41,554 nucleotides of DNA from Priapulus caudatus (GCF_000485595.1 NW_014577252.1:198392-239945); one strand, 5' to 3'. Shown: positions 19,751-32,145, numbered from the stretch's first letter. A program made the numbers and translations. The notes: generated by a model not told the origin, from the sequence alone.

Positions 19751-19760
19751 TGAGAGAGAA
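19640..19760. repeat. (GA)n microsatellite cluster 2
   Basis: GA runs around 'gaacaaggggccaaagga' at about 19700, nearly identical to the spacer in cluster 1, so the two clusters share an origin. Ser/Leu-repeat reading frames here are artefacts. Confidence 0.95.
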
Positions 19761-19799
19761 AACGAGAGGGAGGGGAGAGCAAGAGAGGTGAGTAGGCTT

Positions 19800-20560
19800 A
19801 AGCCACAAGACAAACACACACAAAAGCAGGCATACAGGCATACGGGCAGACAGGCAGATGGGCAGCCAGACAAAAAACAAGATTTATCAAGATCTGAATA
19901 ATTAGATTCGCACTAGCCAGCACAACCTCGTAAATATTGAAGCTACAAGCAGGGCGCATGCAAGTCCTTAAATATGCATTAGGAACTAACATTGGATAGT
20001 AAGCGGTGGATTTTCCGTTTGCCCTGAATATTCATATTTGTTCAGCTCACGTATGAACTTTTGCTAGCCCTAGTTAATTTGTCGCGTCATCATGTCAGCT
20101 GGATTTAGGTTACCTACGAGTTTCGAAAATATTTTCACAACAAACAGCGGTACGGGTAATATTTGCTCGACAGCGACTAAATTAGTTGTCAGTTTCAGTC
20201 ACCGTCTCTGCTATACATATTTTCCTGTTCTCGTGTAGCTCCTCTTCTCATTCCGAACGCTCATTCTTCTATTAAAATTCAGAGTGAGTGCCATCATGTG
20301 CGCGGTGATGCGGTGCGCGGTGCGCGTAGGAGTAGATCTATTTATGGTATACAATTCTTCAGGATGTTGTAATAATTCGTTGCGTTTTGCATTCGTGTTG
20401 TGAGACAAACGCCCTCACTGCCAATTAAGCACGTCATTCGTATGAGCCGACACATGGCATGTGCCAGTACGGTATTACGCGATGCCACTTGTTTAGTTAG
20501 TAGATGCCAATATATCCCTCTTAAGTTTACACATTGCAGACTGTTCCACGATCTGAACTT
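19800..20560. other. Gene-free stretch
   Basis: Small CAGGCATACAGGCATAC-type words at about 19825-19860 and GTGCGCGGTG repeats at about 20298-20325. No supported gene. Confidence 0.45.
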
Positions 20561-20561
20561 A

Positions 20562-20639
20562 GATACGAAAGAACCCATTAAAATACATTAAACGTACCAC
20601 GAGTAATGAACCTGTTATTGTTCTTAAAAGGACCACCCA
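20562..20639 (+). CDS. Weak candidate exon, unrecognised
   Basis: A strong donor (CCACCCAC|GTAAGTATAG) closes 26 open phase-0 codons (including NEPVIVLKRTTH). The acceptor 'ccacgatctgaacttag' is moderate. It is too short to be convincing. Confidence 0.15.
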
Positions 20640-20785
20640 CGTAAGTATAGCGGTACTATTTAATGGTTTCTGGGCTCTATTGATTTAGTATTTATGCTTT
20701 CCTGCGACAGATCTCGTTTCGTTATAGAATGACCTAAATATACACAGCAGCTGCGGAAATTGGAAAATCACAAAGGTTTACTTAC

Positions 20786-20871
20786 AAATGCTTGTAATCT
20801 CACGTTGGTATAGACACGACCACTGCTCACAATTTCGCATTTATGCTTGTTTACTTTTATAGCTTTAATAC
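20786..20871 (-). CDS. Candidate internal exon, unrecognised protein
   Basis: The minus-strand acceptor 'aaagggttttcattcatttag' and the donor GCATTT|GTAAGTAA are both strong. The 86-base exon (2 bases plus 28 open codons) contains CEIVSSGRVYTNVRLQAF, a soluble, beta-strand-like composition. No family is recognised. It would belong to a minus-strand gene. It is short, so chance remains a real alternative. Confidence 0.3.
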
Positions 20872-21757
20872 CTAAATGAATGAAAACCCTTTGTTCGCTA
20901 TTGAGAATAGGTCATAGTTGTTTCCGGAGGATAGTGTTTTTGTGTCTAAAGAAAGGTTGCGCTATTTTTACACGGTAGAGTCAAACAAGCTATATTTACC
21001 GATTTTTTAAGGAATTAAATATGAATTCGGTGCGTATTAGCGTCTCATATAGATACCGTGAACGAGCTGGTACGAATAGGTTACTGGAGAATTAACTTGA
21101 TTAGATATCAAATAGTGGCATTGTAGGTTATTGCAAATACTTGGCAATGGTTATTGGATTACGTGAATTGATTACAAGCCCCAAAAAGTGACAAATTGGA
21201 CTAAATGTCATATCGTAGTGTTTACTCGATTACGAAAAGCACTGTGTTGATCGCGTGCTCGTGTCACTGACAGTAGATTATACCCGTGAATGCAAGAAAG
21301 AGTGTACAGCATGTTTTAATGAATCTAAGATGAAAATAAAACGTCATTTACATGTGATGCATGTATACACACGCGAACAGCAGCGATGCTGGATGCATGT
21401 AGATGACTATAAACTGACACTAACCTGATTACTGTGCACCTATAAACAAATTGAACGACATTGTTTTATATTCCACCTAATATATAATTTGCCCATACGA
21501 CGTGACTGGGAGTGAAAATGTGGGTACTACATTACGGGGTGGCTTGGCGTTTTCGGTAGTCGTTGGCCTTCGGTTTGCACCAGTTTCAGCAAAATTCCCT
21601 TGAAATGTGCTGATCTTTATAAACGGTTGCGATAGCATCACTGCCAATGCGGACACAAAGCACACGGGGATTCCTCGAGTGCCATGAGGGATCAGCTCAA
21701 GTGGTGTTCTTGTTCCGATCAGCCCCGCTTAGGCTCGCGGGTAGCCAGCCCTGCAAA
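20872..21757. other. Gene-free stretch
   Basis: AT-rich DNA with no supported gene or repeat pair. Confidence 0.45.
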
Positions 21758-21789
21758 TCCGCACGCACGCACGCATGCACGCACGCACT
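21758..21789. repeat. (GCAC)n microsatellite
   Basis: About seven GCAC units with one GCATGCAC variant. Confidence 0.95.
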
Positions 21790-22950
21790 GCCCCGTGTTC
21801 TGCACCGCCGCGCATTAAAACGGTAGGCTACCGTAGTACCTATATACGTCTGTTATAAACATATACATTTATTTACAGTTTTCTCGATCTGCATTCAAGC
21901 AGATAACAACGTACCGATCACAAATGCTCTATTAGTGTTGCTCCTATTGAACCTGTCCTTCCGCTATAAAGCCCACTCTGCTCCTATATGCTGGCATTGC
22001 CCATCCGCTTCATTCATTTACGTCTGCCTGTGCTGCAATTTTCTCTACGCTCACTATAAGCATGTCAAGCACTTTCCATTGTCAGTTCAAAGGCAAAGGC
22101 ATGTGCGTTGGTCGGAATATTAAGCAGTCGATGTAAAACTGGATCACTCCGCCTAGATAATAACATGCCTTTCAGACCAACCAAGCTATTCGGGAAGTAC
22201 CGGCTTGGTTAGATGGAGATGCTGATATACAGTGGTATGCACGGAAAACCACGTCGCAGAGATCATCGTAAGACCTCGGCCGCTGAAACGCGAAGGAACC
22301 ATGATTGTGATATTAATCGCACCCTATGCATGCATTTCTCGTCTACAAATCGTCCGTAGCTTGCCAATCTTTCCAATGCATCTAATTGTGGTCATCTCAT
22401 TACACTAAACAACCAGCATGCGTGCTATTCCGTCACCACATATAAAAATAAATTGATTTGTTAGTTTGATATCAGACAACAAGTACTTTTATGGACGCGC
22501 ATTTACGCTCAGTCTAACCGTTTTGCAATTGATGGATGGTGTTATGTCCCTATAATGTTGCTCTCTTAACAATTAACTACAAGTATTGTAGTCCTCAAGA
22601 TTAATACAAAACGACGTTGGATGTCAAACCTTTACCAAATGTCTTCCCGATTTGTTAGCAGTTAGATCCGATAGCATCAGGTTCGTGATCATATATGATT
22701 TTTAGTGATAGTGATGCCAGGCTGCACTTTAGATGGTGACAATACTATCAGGAGCACGTTATAAATATTCACATTATCTACTTATATATACTACATACAG
22801 AATTTGTAGTGTTTTAATAGCCAAGAATCAAGGTAACCAAAGTGAAGTATATAAACAAAGTATATTTCAGCCGCTGTAATACCCCCGTCACACCGGGGTG
22901 GCGTCCTTACTGCGCTGCTACGGCAACGGAAAATGGGCCCAGAGCGCGCC
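21790..22950. other. Gene-free stretch
   Basis: No supported gene. A small CCCCGTCACACCGGGGTGG hairpin lies at about 22883-22902, near the left end of repeat copy B. Confidence 0.45.
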
Positions 22951-22952
22951 AT

Positions 22953-23742
22953 TTTTTCAAGCTTTGTAATTTAGTTGGGACTTTTTCGTCGCGTTTGTTC
23001 GCGTTTTGCCGGCGACCTTGCTACATTTTACTGGTCGCCGTACGCGTCACGATGGTCGCCTCCAGTGTGCACGGCTGCGTGTATACGGCGTTTCAATTAT
23101 CTGCAAGCTATGACGGACGGCGCGTAAAGTTACATTGTCAGTTCCTGTGCATCATTACCGTAATTTGAAGGCAAATACTGACACCGTGTTTCGTCGAGAG
23201 ATGCATGGGTTATATATGGAAAGTGTAGCACTATGAATTACGTTTACATTAATATCGAGAGACAATGAAAGATTCTTTTACAAATTGCCAGTGCTAACAA
23301 CACAACCAAGAGTCTTATCATTACGATTTGCATACAAAACGCGGTCATTATGACTTTAGCAAACAGTGTGCACCATCCAGTCTAGAGGGTAACGGCCGAG
23401 GGTCAAGTGCTACCGATGCCAGTGGGTTGCAAGTGACAGCTGATCGAGTCGTTTGCTGACAAGCGCCATCTATTGTTGTCGTGCCAGCGCCTATATCTAC
23501 ACACACATAAGGTAAAATGCGACTGCTGTTTTCCACACATGCAGCACATCTCTCAACATGCCCACCCCTTCTCTCTTTTACACACGCACGCACGCCACAC
23601 ACGCACACACGCACGCCGCACTACACAACACACACGACGCACGTCCCCACACAAATACACACACACTCCCTCACGCGCACCACACACACACACACACACA
23701 CACGACACACACACACACACACACACAGTCCTCAACACACCA

Positions 23743-23810
<68 letters not shown>

Positions 23811-25260
23811 GCGCGCAGCTGCGGCGCGCGCCGCGCGCGCACACGCACGCATGCATGCACGCACATATTACACTTTTTTTTTGTCTTCTCTTCTCACACA
23901 TTCTCTTCATTTCCTCCTTCATCAACCCTCCTGATCCTTCATCCCTGCCTCCGCCAAACCGCCTATTACCTTCTCTCCTCTTTTCACCTCCTCCCTCCCT
24001 CTTTACCTTTCCTCCTTCCGCCCTCGCTCGCATTAATTCCCTGTCTCTATGCAATTTTATCCCGCTCTCTAACTCACTCACTCTGTTCTTTTTTACTCTC
24101 TACTCTTTCGTTAATTTTGATAAGGTCCACCGCTTTCCTTTCTTGATTAGCTTGCCCGGTTTCTCGTCTTCTCTTGGCTTTAGCGGAAAGTACATCGCTG
24201 AATTAAGAGATGTCTTATCTTACGGAGACTACGCGATTGGAATGAATGGCGACTGCGCAGACACAATCAGCATCGAGCACAATGTCGTATGCATATAAGT
24301 AATTGAGTCTGCTACAAAAATAGAATATATTGTCTCCCCATGATGAACAAAATAGTGAGATACAATATATGCTATCTAAGCAGAAACATTTGAACCTATG
24401 AATACTATACCAACCAGACGCAGCTATAGTATCACCACAAATGATTATTGCACATTTGTCACAGGATTCCATCGTTCGTCATGCCAGGCTGTCACGCAAT
24501 CAGTGTGCTTGATTAGCTTGCCCAAGCCAGAAAATTTCCACTTTTAATGTGCACAGTTGTTGGCATTGTCACACGGCATAGTGACAACCCTAGCCCTAAC
24601 CCCAGTTTCTGCTGATCGCGCGCGTGGGTGCTTCGGCCTGCAATATAACGCTCCCGGAATATAATGTCCCCTCCACGTTATAAAGCCACTTTAATACATT
24701 ATTACACGAAAGTCGCATGTTATTTAATCAAGTATTAAACCGACACATTTTATTCGGAACCACCAGCAACTCTAATCGTATACGAATTTTAACTGTTTCG
24801 ACTGGCAGATATCGGATTTTAGAGAAATTATGCGCATCTTGGTCAAGAAGGTGATTTTCGTGAAACGTGCTACAATTTTACAAACGATTTTTACGTATTT
24901 ATTAACGAATTACACGCGATTAAAGTGCGCAACGCTACAAAAAAGAGGTATTCTAGCTTAACAATTGGATGAAAAGCAGGGAAGTAACTATGATGAAGTA
25001 TTCAGGTTTTGCGACTTTGTGTGAAAGTATGTTCGCCTTATTATATATATACATATATTCCATTAGAGGTAATTATGCTTGCTGTTACAACGTGCCCACA
25101 ATATAGATATGTGCACAGCCTTGAAGAACAGTAATGAATTGCTATTGCTCAGATTTGCAGACGGCCGAAAGAAAATGCGTTAATTGAACTACCATCTATG
25201 AACAAGAATCACTGATAGATGGCCGAGTCTGGGTTTCGCATATTGACTCTGAAGATACGT
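22953..25260 (+). repeat. Dispersed long repeat, copy B (most complete, ~2.3 kb)
   Basis: The left part (22953-23847) matches copy C at 26466-27357, with landmarks 'gttgggactttttcg', 'tttgccggc' and 'cctccagtgtgcacg'. The right part (23848-25260) matches copy A. A CA array lies between the parts. No transposase or reverse transcriptase frame is seen; the long frames are CA-array translations. Nature unknown: a non-coding mobile element or a segmental duplicate. Confidence 0.9.
23578..23850. repeat. (CA)n/(GCAC)n array in copy B
   Basis: About 270 bp of CA and CACG words ending in GCGCGC and GCATGCATGC. His-Thr and Cys-Val reading frames are artefacts. Confidence 0.98.
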
Positions 25261-25560
25261 CCTATATCAAAAGCAAGGTGCGGCTGATGCTTCACCTAAT
25301 TCCATTCCTCGTGAAGACAAACAGACAAACAGAACGGACGAACGGACAGAACAGACATATATGACAGGCCAGAGGAGATGAGAGCGAGCAGACAGAGTAG
25401 AGAGATGCGTGTGCTGTGTTGTGTGCGCTGCGTGGCGTCGTGCGTTGCGATGCAGTGACGTGATTACGTGCAGCGCGCGCGTGTGCGTGTGTGTGTGGAT
25501 GTGGTGATGCTGGGGGGGGGTGGCTTGAAAGAGTAAGTAATAATAATTTTCAATAATCAC
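25261..25560. other. Unique stretch with GTGC-rich end
   Basis: Follows the end of repeat copy B. It contains 'acagacaaacagaacgg' words and a GCGCGTGTGCGTGTG run at about 25478-25497. No supported gene. Confidence 0.45.
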
Positions 25561-25723
25561 GAAGATTCCAATAATCCAATGTGCCTCATACTGAGCGTGT
25601 GCTTCGTTAATTGCTGTAGCCGAAGTATGACCCCGGCTGCACGTAGTTTTGGCACAGATGTGTTAGCAATAGATTACAGAACTGTGATGTGTATAGCTAG
25701 TAGTATTAGGCTAAGTATAGACC

Positions 25724-25748
25724 NNNNNNNNNNNNNNNNNNNNNNNNN
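25724..25748. other. Assembly gap (25 N)
   Basis: A run of undetermined bases. Confidence 0.99.
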
Positions 25749-26465
25749 GCCAAGCGTCGCCATAAGCGTGGTATAACGCGTGGTGGAAACGCCAGACATT
25801 CGTTGAGATGTGGTCGCCCTATGGTCGGCCAATGATCGCCGAGTCACGGCGTTTATTTTGAGCATGGTTCAAAACAAACGCCAAGGTCTCGGCGACTGAC
25901 CTGCGAACGCGTGAGAACGCGGTGCGGTCGCGAAGGTCGTGGAAGGACAAGCGTCGTAAACATTTCTCCATAAAAGGTAGTACACGCGCAGTACACGCGT
26001 GGCAAAGACGCTGTGAAAATCGGTACATTTTCAACGGCGAATTCATGGATTCTGCTCATCCGCATCTGCCGATCTGCTTCTGCCTATCTAGTCTCGCGCC
26101 ACCGGGCACGAGGCTCGGCCTCTGGTAGCTTCGTTCTTTCAGGCATCGTGTTTCTACTCAGTAAACGCACAACTATACAGTATAAAATTTCCGAAAATCT
26201 GACCAGCTATATAGTCGCCGTGAGCAACGTGGTTAAGAAACGCCGTGAGCGTTCGCCGTGCAGTTCGCCGATACACGTAGGAAGACGCTCGGTAAGAACC
26301 CCAATGATGAGCGTGGTGAGCAGCCGCGCGGGAACGCCGGCTGATCACCGTTGCCAAGCCCATAGATCTCAATAGAAACCCATATGCTGCGGAAGTCGTA
26401 GCGGTCGCGCGCCGTGAGAACATGGTAGTTGATGCGCTCAGCGTCGCTCAGGTCGCTCACGAGCG
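25749..26465. other. GC-rich TCGCC-rich segment left of repeat copy C
   Basis: The words GTCGCC/TTCGCCG/GGCGA occur many times on both strands (for example near 25813, 25888, 26213, 26251 and 26268). The GC-rich part abuts the shared left part of copies B and C. Clustered subterminal words suggest the end of a mobile element, but no boundary is visible and no frame is recognisable. Confidence 0.3.
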
Positions 26466-27197
26466 GCGTTTTTTTTTTCAAGTTTGTAATTTATGTTGGG
26501 ACTTTTTCGGGTCGCGTTGTGCTTCGCGTTTTGCCGGCCGACCTTGCTACATCTTTTCTGGTCGCCGTACGGTCACGATGGTTCGCCTCCAGTGTGCACG
26601 GGGGTATACCGGCGTTTCAATTATCTGAAGCTATGACGGGAGCGCGTAAAGTACATTGAGTTCCTGTGCATCATTACGTAATTAAGGAAATACTGACACG
26701 TGTTTCGTCGAGAGATGCCATGGGTTATATATGAAGTGTAGCCATGATTACGTTTACATTATATCGAGAGACAATGAAAGATTTCTTTACAAATGCCAGT
26801 TGCTAACAACAAACCAAGATCTTATCATTACGATTTGCATACAAAACGGGTCATTATGCATTAGCAAACAGTGTGCACCATCCACGTCTAGAGGGTAACG
26901 GCCGAGGGGTCAAGTGCTACCGATGCCAGTGGGTTTGCAGTGACAGCTGATCGAGTCGTTTGCTGACAAGCGCCAATCTATTGTGTTTCGCTGCCAGCGC
27001 CTATATCTACACACACATTAAGTAAAATGCGACTGCGGTTTTCCACACATGCGCACTCTCTCTAATCATGCCCACCCCTTCTTCGTTTTACACACGCACG
27101 CACGCCACACACGCACACACGCACGCACGCACGACACAAACACACACGCACGCACGTCCCCAACAAATACACACACACTCCCTCACGCGCACCACAC

Positions 27198-27240
<43 letters not shown>

Positions 27241-27244
27241 CCTC

Positions 27245-27298
<54 letters not shown>

Positions 27299-27838
27299 AC
27301 ACACACACACACACACACGCCGCCGCGGCGCTGCGCAGCGCGCGCGCGCGCACACGCACGCATGCATGCACGCCAATATTACACTTTTTTTTTGTTTCTC
27401 TCTCACACATTCTCATCATTTCCTCACCTTCATCACTACCCTCCTGATTCCTCATCCCTGCCTCCGCCAACCCGCTATTACCTTCTCTCCTTTTTCACCT
27501 CTTCCCTCCCTCTTTCCTTTCCTCCTTCCGCCCTCGCTCGCACTTAATTCCCTTGTCTCTATCCAATTTTATCCCGCTCTCTAACTCACTCACTCTGTTC
27601 TTTTTTTCTCTACTCTTTCGTTAATTTGATAAGGTCCCACCGCTTTCCTTTCTTGATTAGCTTGCCGTTTCTCGTCTTCTCTTGCTTTAGCTTGGAAAGT
27701 ACATCCTGAATAAGAACTGCTTATTTACGGAGACTACGCGTTGGATGAAATGCGCGACTGCGAGACCAATCAGCATCGAGCCAATGTCGTATGCATATAA
27801 GTAATTGAGTCTGCTACAAAAATAGCAATAATTGCTCC
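26466..27838 (+). repeat. Dispersed long repeat, copy C (3'-truncated)
   Basis: Matches copy B from the T-run at 26466 through the CA array and pyrimidine tract to 'gctacaaaaatag', then diverges at about 27838. As in copy A, the differences are mainly single-base gaps. Confidence 0.9.
27095..27360. repeat. (CA)n/(GCAC)n array in copy C
   Basis: Counterpart of 23578-23850, of similar length, ending in GCGCGC then GCATGCATGC. Confidence 0.98.
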
Positions 27839-27941
27839 CATATATCTTGGTAGGCGTAGTATTGTAATGCTAATCGTGCTGTGGGCATCCGAAATTGGAT
27901 TGTGACACCTTAGCGGGTATAGAATGCCTCGGATAACTTAC

Positions 27942-27992
27942 CTGTGATTCACACGTGCATGCAAAATCACGTTTTACATCTTCCAAAGCTAA
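27942..27992 (-). CDS. Weak candidate short exon, unrecognised
   Basis: On the minus strand a consensus donor, CACAG|GTAAGT, closes 17 open phase-0 codons reading LALEDVKRDFACTCESQ. FxCxC is reminiscent of EGF-like modules, but the piece is too short to assign. The acceptor (aatgctgcag) follows a TA repeat with no pyrimidine tract. Confidence 0.2.
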
Positions 27993-27998
27993 CTGCAG

Positions 27999-27999
27999 C

Positions 28000-28037
<38 letters not shown>
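27999..28037. repeat. (TA)n microsatellite
   Basis: About 38 bp of TA with one G interruption. Confidence 0.95.
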
Positions 28038-28039
<2 letters not shown>

Positions 28040-30050
28040 ATTTAAAATTTGAAAGGTAAAAGTGGCTGTATTAGGTTATTGCAGACGCATCGTTACTATC
28101 CATCGTTTGCTCTTTAAAGAAAAACTGTCCGCTAGAATTGTTTTATAAGGTTTTCCACCCACGATGTATAAGTTAACGCTAATGCTATGCCTCCTCCAGC
28201 TGCAAGGCTTAGGATACCTGAAATAATGGTCACTGTCGAGTGCAGCATACCATTGACTATTTAGCCGGCAAACGGGTTAATTCCGCCTTTTATCCCGAAG
28301 GTGGCAGGTGCCCTCTTGAAGGGGTAGCACCAATTGAGTGCACTTCCTTATGAATGGAGGCATTGGGTATTATATATGTATTTGGATGGTCGGCAGTGGG
28401 TGGGCACGCACGTGGTCCGTGATGATTCTACGGTGCATATACAGTTCACTGGTGTCCTAGTGTTGGTGGCTGTTTGTTGTGAACGTTCAACCCACCCACC
28501 GGATGCGGCTCAATAATTGCTGTTGTGCTATGAAATGGCAAGTTCAGGCAATAATATATGAGAATACGGTGGAAGTAATTTTGTACACAGAATAAATGAG
28601 AATTTTAAGCCTGTGACTCAAAAATGTCGGTATGTGTGACAGGTTTTGTCGTCATACATTACTAAATCATCATTTGTTGGATTTGTAAGATTATTATATG
28701 CAATCAACAGCAGTAGTGCAAAATTTGGATTCGCTTAGCGGCTTAGGGGTAGTCATTGCTGCATGCGGTTTCATATAAAACACGCTTTTGTAATAGCTAG
28801 GACTTAATACTTCAGCATAATATTTTAATGTCTATATAAGATGGTACATGCGTTTACTACTTATTCATGATCACACACATGTACCGAGGTATATGAACTC
28901 AAGATAGCCATCTAGATATTTATCAGACAGAGTAGACAACTTTAAACATGAGCCTGCGGCAATATTTAATATAACCAGGAATCGGTATAAGCTAACAACG
29001 GCTTATCAATTGGTAGAGGTTAAACCGAAATATGATATTGCCGTCAAGGAATAGCGCTTGTGGTGTCAGTGCCACTAAGACCGGACAGGAACGCGTGCAC
29101 ATTAATGACGGCACTCGTAAAAGCGAAACACAGAGCACTGATTGATGAAATCCTATTTGCCTCACTCTCGTGCTCATTCTACTCTAGATTAGCTTGTATT
29201 GTGCCCCAGCAATTGAGTCAGAGCGCCACACACTGTGTGGCTTACTGTTTGTGATGTGTCAATATACCAGGTAGAATACACCGGCCACCAGGGTTTGGCT
29301 GCCTTCACACTTGACTGGAGCCAGAGCCTAGCCACGCCACAGACACACAGTCATGACACTGATTGCGGCCGTGCAGATGGTAGTGAGTAAGTGTCCAGTG
29401 ATTTGTGGTCTGTCGTGATTGCAGAGGAAATTGATCTCCCTGATTTGTGGTGACCGCTGGCGCCCGGATTATCCGTATTTTTTTGCCAGTGCGGTTGTTT
29501 TGATCTTGACGGCGGACCATGACAGCCTGTGACCATTTATCATTGGATGCGTGGTGCTAAATGCATGCGAGGACTATTCGAAGGGTGGGTTATTACATGG
29601 CTTTACATGTTGCATAGTAGTGGTGCTGGCATGTGGCAACCAGGAGCGACAGTTTGACTTCGGGAATCTGATTTACAGAGGTTATATACCAATAGTGTAA
29701 CCCTCATGCGAACGTCTCCGGCGCTGACTCATGTAGGCGTATAGGCAGTTACAATCAACGTACTCCTTCTGCGTGTGAAGAGCGCATGTCTTACGGAAAC
29801 TAGTGGGATTTCAACAGTGCACGCGACTTGAGAGCGGATACCGCTTACGACGGTACCACACATCCGGATATTATGATTCTCACTAACACGACTCCCATGA
29901 TTGTACCTGACAGACCCGTATAAATTAGTGAAAAGTAGGGGATCTGCAAAGCGTAAGTTCAAATGCTTATTCAAAAAATTTGCGTGTGTCTGTCATTTTA
30001 TGTTGATGTTTATTCTGTGGCAAAGACGAACATCTTTTTTTCTCTTTTAT
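28040..30050. other. Gene-free stretch
   Basis: No supported gene or repeat pair. A minus-strand donor-like CAAACA|GTAAGC near 29225 follows an open frame containing KPWWPVYSTWYID, but no domain can be established. Confidence 0.4.
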
Positions 30051-30053
30051 CGC

Positions 30054-30108
30054 TTCCTCAGAACGATAGGATGATGTTGATGATATTGTATTATATAGTT
30101 CTGAGGAA
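30054..30108. repeat. Short inverted repeat (hairpin)
   Basis: TTCCTCAGAAC (30054-30064) and its exact reverse complement GTTCTGAGGAA (30098-30108) enclose 33 AT-rich bases. No target duplication is evident. Confidence 0.6.
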
Positions 30109-30166
30109 AAGTTGATGGGAACTTGATGCTGCCTTAATAATATAAACTTGTGCATGGAAACACAAT

Positions 30167-30197
<31 letters not shown>

Positions 30198-30262
30198 CAC
30201 GCATCAACACGAATGAGCACACGCGCACGGACACGCACACGCGCACGGTCACGCACACGCGC
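30167..30262. repeat. (GCAC)n and ACACGCGCACGG repeats
   Basis: About eight GCAC units, then three units of about 20 bp built on 'cacacgcgcacgg'. Confidence 0.95.
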
Positions 30263-31798
30263 ATGTTCGCACCATAAACGGGCAATCGAGATGCCGAACT
30301 AGTAATATCACATTTTTCACGGCTAAATCAAATCTCATGCTGGGTTTTATGAGCACTTCAGAACGAGTAACCAATTAAATGCACTAACTACCATATAAAT
30401 TCATGATCCATGCTTGTCACCTGCTCATGTCACGTTCAGTAAAGATATAGCCGTTAAGACTGATGCGGCAGAGCACGTTGGCTGTAGCTCTTCCGAGTGC
30501 GCCATAATGGTCCATCATTGGCAGTTGTGTGAGCGTTTTATACCCCGCGTTGCATTGTCCGTTTTGCTCGTTAACGCTATGCTGCTCTTATGCTTACCAG
30601 AATACGAATGACATGTTTTGTTGTTTCGTAACAATGAGACATGCGCCGCGAAAATAAGCGTAATTCAGCACCGCAATGCGAATCTTTTTGGGTTTGGCGC
30701 AAAAAAGAAACGTCTACTTTCAGAGCCCACTTTCCACAGAGTTGCCACTCTCTGGCATCGATTACACATTGCTAGCTGTTGGTGATAGCACGGAAGTACC
30801 AATCAAGAACAATTCCTGCTAACATCATGGTGACAGTCGCTACGCACGTAACAAGTATGACCAATGTAAACGGTTGCGGACTAGCTGAAGGCGCGGCAAC
30901 GTCGCTCGAGACCGTGCGGCACTGACGAAGTTGAATGAGTCTCTCGCACGTGCATGCACGTACGCAGCACTTCTTTGCAATCAAGTCATATGACACGTCA
31001 TACGTCAGCAGTTGTATATATTGTAATGTATGTGATAGGTGCGCCACAGCAAGCCGTCAGGCCCTGATTCAGCTACGGCTGTGTGACACGTTTTTATCCA
31101 AATATTTGTTCGATGTCTGTTATTTACGTCACTACATATCAAACGAACCCCATCTAGGACAAGACCGAATATTATGATTATTATTTATGAACATTCTCGT
31201 GAGCACGACAAGTACTACATGAGTTCACAGAGGTGTAGTGTAGTACAGCAATAATGCTCTATGCAACCTCTAGTGCACTGTTTTGTTTAACACGTCACTG
31301 CCTGACCGCCGGCGCTCGTACCAGCAGGGGCCTTATCTATCCTCGTTCTCTCCAAACGAATAATGTAAGTTCCTAGCAACAAATACGGCAAAGCGTTGGA
31401 GGGTGCCGTACAAACTAAAAGTCGATTAGGTGACACCGGGTGTGCAGTCAGTCACCTCATTAGCTGCTGTCTAATGAGCCTGCGGAGGCAGACGGCGGAG
31501 AGGGAACCTGTTGCGCGATATTTTGAAGTGGCAATATCGCCAAAGATCAGCGACTCAAATATATCCCCGTAGGGTCTATCATGAACATCGCGCGTCGTTC
31601 GAGCAACTATACTGCACCGTATATAGCAGTGTGAACGTACGCGGTTGCTTGACCTTCTTGGACAGCAGGGTACGAATCGTTGCAGCCAAGTTGGTGTGGG
31701 ACTATTAATCAGCAGCGAGTAAATGGGTCTGGTAGTACTACAGCTGCACTAGTGGTGGGCCTACTTGTCCACATGTAGGACCAGTTCACACAGCATCC
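30263..31798. other. Gene-free stretch
   Basis: A minus-strand frame at 30772-31047 contains one hydrophobic segment (LVILVTCVATVTMMLAGIVL). It is preceded by an acceptor-like site (ttcaacttcgtcag) and is unrecognised. A hairpin lies at 31456-31478 (CTCATTAG/CTAATGAG). Confidence 0.4.
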
Positions 31799-31809
31799 AC
31801 GTGCGTGTG

Positions 31810-32050
31810 TATCTCTCTCGCTCTCCCTCTCTCTCGCCTCTGGTCGCGCGCGCCGAGTGTGTCCTATGTTGTGTGTGCGCGCGGCCCCGTCAGCGCCCTG
31901 TTGTGCAGTTGTTGTTGTTGTTGTTGTTGTTGTTGATTGTTGTTGTTGTTGTGTTGTTGTGTGTGTGTGCTGTGTGTGTTGTGTGTTTGTGTGTGTGTGT
32001 TTTGTGTGTAGTTTGTGTGTGGGGGTTAGTTGGTGTGTGTGTGTGCTGCG

Positions 32051-32145
<95 letters not shown>

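Noticed and set aside
19009-19880. Ser/Leu-rich frames of up to 239 codons on the minus strand
   Set aside because: They arise from (GA)n microsatellites and have no domain structure.
23578-23850. CRISPR-like or satellite array
   Set aside because: Units are simple di- and tetranucleotides without spacers; ordinary eukaryotic microsatellite.
23473-24298. Long His/Thr and Cys/Val open frames over the CA array (and the same at 27049-27584)
   Set aside because: They are translations of CA/GCAC simple repeats; frames stay open on both strands because the repeat lacks stop codons.
29225-29357. Minus-strand open stretch containing KPWWP before a GTAAGC donor, suggestive of a PWWP domain
   Set aside because: Only the four-residue motif fits; the residues expected around it in PWWP domains are missing.
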